Origin: Candidatus Peregrinibacteria bacterium Greene0416_19
GTDB lineage: Bacteria; Patescibacteriota; Gracilibacteria; Peribacterales; Peribacteraceae
Assembly: GCA_007375735.1 (NCBI GenBank)
Contig: VMEW01000011.1
Coordinates: 1-47,298, forward strand
DNA length: 47,298 nucleotides
Reading direction: 5' to 3'
Part shown: one piece after another, positions 46,520-47,298 of the stretch
Position numbering within the stretch: the stretch's first letter is position 1
How the letters are laid out: every line of letters starts with the position of its first letter
Notes under the pieces: generated by a model
What the model was told of the DNA's origin: nothing
Seen by the model: the letters and a program-made list of their open reading frames with translations, nothing else
Databases searched by the model: none
Program-made: the position numbers and the translations under genes

Positions 46520-47298
46520 GTGCGCCAGTATCTCGACCTCCTCCGGCACGTCCTCGACCACGGTCACAAGAAAGACGACCGCACTGGGGTGGGGACACTC
46601 TCCATTTTCGGCTACCAGATGCGGTTCGATCTCGCCGATGGCTTCCCGCTCCTCACGACGAAGAAGCTCTCCACCCGTTCGATTTTCCATGAGCTCCTGT
46701 GGTTCCTGAAGGGCGAGACGAATATCCAATACCTGCATGACCACAACGTGACGATCTGGGATGAGTGGGCGGATGAGAAGGGGGATCTGGGGCCGGTCTA
46801 CGGCGCGCAGTGGCGGCACTGGGAAGGCAGAGACGGCAAGGTCCACGACCAGATCTCCTCCGTCATCGAGCAGATCAAAGCGAACCCGAACTCGCGTCGT
46901 TTGATCGTGTCTGCGTGGAACGTGGGGGAAATCGAGAAGATGGCGTTGCCGCCGTGCCATGCATTCTTCCAATTCTATGTCTGTGATGGAAAGCTGTCGT
47001 GCCAGCTCTACCAGCGCAGCGCCGACATCTTCCTCGGCGTCCCCTTCAACATCGCGTCGTACGCGCTCCTTACCCACATGGTCGCGCAGGTGACGGGGCT
47101 CGCGCCGGGCGAGTTCGTCCACACGCTCGGGGATACGCACTTGTACCTCAATCATCTGGAACAGGCGAAGGAGCAGCTGACGCGCGAGCCGCGTGCGCTG
47201 CCGGCACTGACATTGAATCCGGATGTGAAGGATATTTGTGAGTTCAAGTACGAGGATATTGTCATTGAGGAGTATGACCCGTGGCCGGCCATCAAGGC
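46520..47298 (+). CDS. thyA: Thymidylate synthase (3' end cut by window)
   Basis: 259 residues are visible of a normal ~264. It methylates dUMP to dTMP using methylene-tetrahydrofolate. Motifs are [86 protein letters not shown], the nucleophile in [13 protein letters not shown] (~158), [21 protein letters not shown] and GDTHLYLNH. The GTG start gives [15 protein letters not shown], the canonical beginning. Only the last few residues are missing. Confidence 0.96.
   Translation, partial: MRQYLDLLRHVLDHGHKKDDRTGVGTLSIFGYQMRFDLADGFPLLTTKKLSTRSIFHELLWFLKGETNIQYLHDHNVTIWDEWADEKGDLGPVYGAQWRHWEGRDGKVHDQISSVIEQIKANPNSRRLIVSAWNVGEIEKMALPPCHAFFQFYVCDGKLSCQLYQRSADIFLGVPFNIASYALLTHMVAQVTGLAPGEFVHTLGDTHLYLNHLEQAKEQLTREPRALPALTLNPDVKDICEFKYEDIVIEEYDPWPAIK

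Noticed and set aside
1..47298. TGA recoded as glycine
   Set aside because: TGA ends trmD, guaA and other genes at the expected C-termini, and conserved genes contain no in-frame TGA.
1..47298. tRNA or rRNA genes
   Set aside because: Intergenic gaps were read on both strands and none showed a cloverleaf with a T-arm-like GTTCRANNC in context, nor rRNA-like sequence. This was by eye only.

Overview
The window reads as a chromosomal segment of a small-genome, GC-rich bacterium. My best guess is a Candidate Phyla Radiation (Patescibacteria) member close to Peregrinibacteria/Peribacteria. The reasons are the gene mix (a Lys-34-less EF-P, an ECF sigma factor coupled to a FecR/DUF5667 protein, DUF2339, thrombospondin type 3 repeats, DUF4015, many orphan proteins) and palindromic repeats carried in frame inside genes (for example an LPAGRQ-encoding insert in trmD). 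This placement is inference. TGA is used as a normal stop (trmD, guaA), so the TGA=Gly code of Gracilibacteria does not apply. No tRNA, rRNA, prophage or CRISPR array was found.

Layout. 1-2583: 2-oxoacid:ferredoxin oxidoreductase (gamma-alpha fusion, then beta). 2599-5035: three small proteins and trmD. 5053-5456: a non-coding element with 23-bp terminal inverted repeats around six 36-bp tandem repeats. 5464-13318: Asp/Glu racemase-family protein, DsbA-like lipoprotein, TagA/WecG glycosyltransferase, gpmA, orphans, a sugar-nucleotide epimerase and an O-antigen ligase-like protein. 13327-20296: an orphan, a long-form guaA, another orphan, the sigma/FecR pair and efp. 20310-25552 (minus): thrombospondin-3 surface protein, DUF2339 protein and a small membrane protein. 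25645-26255: REP-like hairpin pair plus a REP-associated transposase. 26260-29517: gatB, def, a DnaQ-like exonuclease and nth. 29608-33120: two small membrane proteins, then a redox lipoprotein and DipZ. 33121-37692: an orphan gene behind a hairpin-rich leader and a 1132-residue orphan. 37732-41589: amt and glnA, divergent from a TrmB-like regulator across an inverted repeat. 41794-47298: a WD40-like membrane protein, a winged-helix protein, a DUF4015 glycosidase-like protein and thyA (cut by the window end).

Themes. (1) Many genes have a TANNNT -10 box ending 6-9 nt before the start codon and no Shine-Dalgarno, which points to leaderless mRNAs. A second class (small membrane and orphan proteins) has a strong Shine-Dalgarno, and several of these also have a longer leader. 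(2) GC-rich palindromes sit between genes and also in frame inside at least six genes, twice at inter-domain linkers of dipZ. One copy is flanked by a perfect 10-bp direct repeat. (3) Three thiol-redox proteins, two of them adjacent, suggest extracytoplasmic disulfide chemistry. (4) glnA and amt with a divergent regulator suggest regulated ammonium assimilation.
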